Source: Flavobacteriaceae bacterium (lineage in GTDB: Bacteria; Bacteroidota; Bacteroidia; Flavobacteriales; Flavobacteriaceae). Taken from it: 8,414 nt of DNA. The DNA lies in NCBI GenBank assembly GCA_014239895.1, contig JAAZXZ010000055.1, forward strand, positions 1-8,414, read 5' to 3'. The notes beneath the pieces were generated by a model. It was not told the DNA's origin. It worked only from the letters and a program-made list of their open reading frames with translations, and ran no database searches. A program made the position numbers and the translations under genes. Numbering within the stretch: position 1 is the stretch's first letter; each line of letters opens with the position of its first letter. Positions 8,301 through 8,414 of this stretch are shown here, in pieces.

Positions 8301-8414
8301 TACTTTCCTCAAACTCATTCGCATACAAATAGTTTAAAACCTCTGTTCTCTGCAGTAAATTATAGGCACTAATATTATCATCATTATAAGGTTCTCTTCC
8401 TCCACTAGGAAAAA
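5326..8414 (-). CDS. mfd: Transcription-repair coupling factor Mfd (N-terminus outside window)
   Basis: Mfd is an ATP-driven translocase that removes RNA polymerase stalled at DNA damage and recruits UvrA for nucleotide excision repair. The visible 1028 residues run off the window edge. The family length of about 1100-1150 suggests roughly 100 N-terminal residues are missing. In order are the end of the UvrB-like module (EPGDFSVRGGIVDVF, then FFGDEISRIRTFD), the RNA polymerase-interacting domain with ITHIDHGIGIFGGLQKIEVDG, Walker A GDVGFGKT (6895-6918), DEEQ box (6604-6615), motif III LSATPIPRTLQFS, motif VI QMRGRVGRS, the TRG region with GGEQSGFINEMGFETYQ, and the C-terminal autoinhibitory domain. 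The frame is open upstream of the TTG at 8328, where FPSGGREPYN matches the family, so that TTG is not the start. All helicase motifs are intact. The TAG stop lies inside the LD-carboxypeptidase gene. Promoter and start are not visible. Confidence 0.98.
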   Translation of the reverse strand, partial: FPSGGREPYNDDNISAYNLLQRTEVLNYLYANEFEESIIITYNDAITEKILLANELSKLTLDINLKQQISLDYINSKLFELNFQKQDFVSEPGDFSVRGGIVDVFSFSNERPYRIEFFGDEISRIRTFDTNTQLSESSHSSIKITSNIQSSYNIQGRDNIINILQDSTIIFTKNLELLLSNINNNFQLSIQNFDTITDKHNILPPDILYSSPDDVLDSINKFRLIEFDSIKHKSTDQIEFSFIPQPSFNRSFKILIDNLNTNSSKGYTNYICCTSKQQEIRLNEIFNDSESDVNYKTLIMPLSSGFIDNENRLACYTDHQIFERYHKFRFKKRYFNKRAISLKQINKLSKGDYITHIDHGIGIFGGLQKIEVDGKIQEAIKLIYGERDILYLSIHSLYKISKYNGKEGKSPRIYKLGSKAWALLKQKTKSRVKEIAYDLIKLYAERKRRKGFRYSTDTFLQTELEASFIYEDTDDQIKVTREIKSDMESDQPMDRLVCGDVGFGKTEVAIRAAFKAVDNNKQVVILVPTTILAFQHYKTFTSRLKEFPISIDYLNRFRSSKEKSNIIYNLSNGKIDIIIGTHQIINKKIKYKDIGLLIIDEEQKFGVAVKEQLKTLKENIDILTLSATPIPRTLQFSLMAARDLSIISTPPPNRYPIDTQVIRFNNKIIMDAINYEIIRGGQVFFVNNRINNIDEIADLLKGLVPDAKIEVAHGRLKGKKLEELMIRFINGNSDVLVSTTIIESGLDVPNANTIFINNANYFGLSDLHQMRGRVGRSNKKAFCYLVTPEYSTMTHEARKRITALEYYSELGSGFNIAMKDLEIRGAGDLLGGEQSGFINEMGFETYQKILDEAIEELKNKEFKELDIPQEKLNKRQLNFDTDFELLFPDYYINSNSERLKLYSELNKIKTNNDLELFSNNLIDRFGKLPLQVIDLLKSIELKWIGVKLGFDKIILKKNTLICHYIGNSEDMNDSKNFKTLINFVNTNSELSDISEKNTKNGSRMVIKFFKIFSINSAYELLEKIIKTQ

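Noticed and set aside
8326..8328. TTG as the start of mfd
   Set aside because: The frame stays open from this codon to the window edge, and the upstream residues (FPSGGREPYN) match the Mfd family, so the gene begins outside the window.

Overview
This AT-rich window (about 30% G+C, judged by eye) looks like chromosomal DNA from a bacterium of the Bacteroidota or a nearby FCB lineage. The evidence is protein signatures: Mfd has a DEEQKFGV helicase box and a TPPPNRYPI segment, and the methionyl-tRNA synthetase carries KISTS followed by NWAVW in place of KMSKS. Both are typical of that group. No Shine-Dalgarno sequence is obvious before any start, which also fits. Short gaps and overlapping ends suggest a compact genome, possibly a free-living aquatic one; the habitat is inference.

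Left part (1-2501, + strand): a tight three-gene run. The tail of an enoyl-CoA hydratase/isomerase gene is followed after 6 bp by an acyl-CoA dehydrogenase-fold gene, and after 2 bp more by an aminoglycoside-phosphotransferase-fold (APH) kinase gene. The last two closely resemble the two halves of the eukaryotic fusion proteins ACAD10/ACAD11, and the LvaC/LvaA pair of bacterial levulinate breakdown. In those systems the kinase phosphorylates the hydroxyl of a 4-hydroxyacyl-CoA. The dehydrogenase-fold enzyme then removes the phosphate, giving an enoyl-CoA or 3-hydroxyacyl-CoA that enters beta-oxidation. The three genes together therefore look like a 4-hydroxy-acid catabolic module.

Middle (2537-4234, - strand): metG, convergent with the kinase gene and separated from it by 35 bp. 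It must start at TTG. A 94-bp divergent intergenic region (4235-4328) follows, with weak Bacteroidota-type promoter matches and a small inverted repeat.

Right part: an S66 LD-carboxypeptidase gene (4329-5342, + strand) with a probable N-terminal signal or anchor. Its 3' end overlaps by 17 bp the end of mfd (- strand), the transcription-repair coupling factor, whose N-terminus runs off the window. metG, the LD-carboxypeptidase and mfd are housekeeping functions (translation, cell-wall turnover, repair) with no evident joint pathway.

No RNA gene, CRISPR array, mobile element or convincing intrinsic terminator was seen. The one part that goes beyond ordinary housekeeping is the ACAD/APH pair. 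It is related to described systems, so it is not a wholly new one, but its split, reversed gene order and unknown substrate deserve attention.
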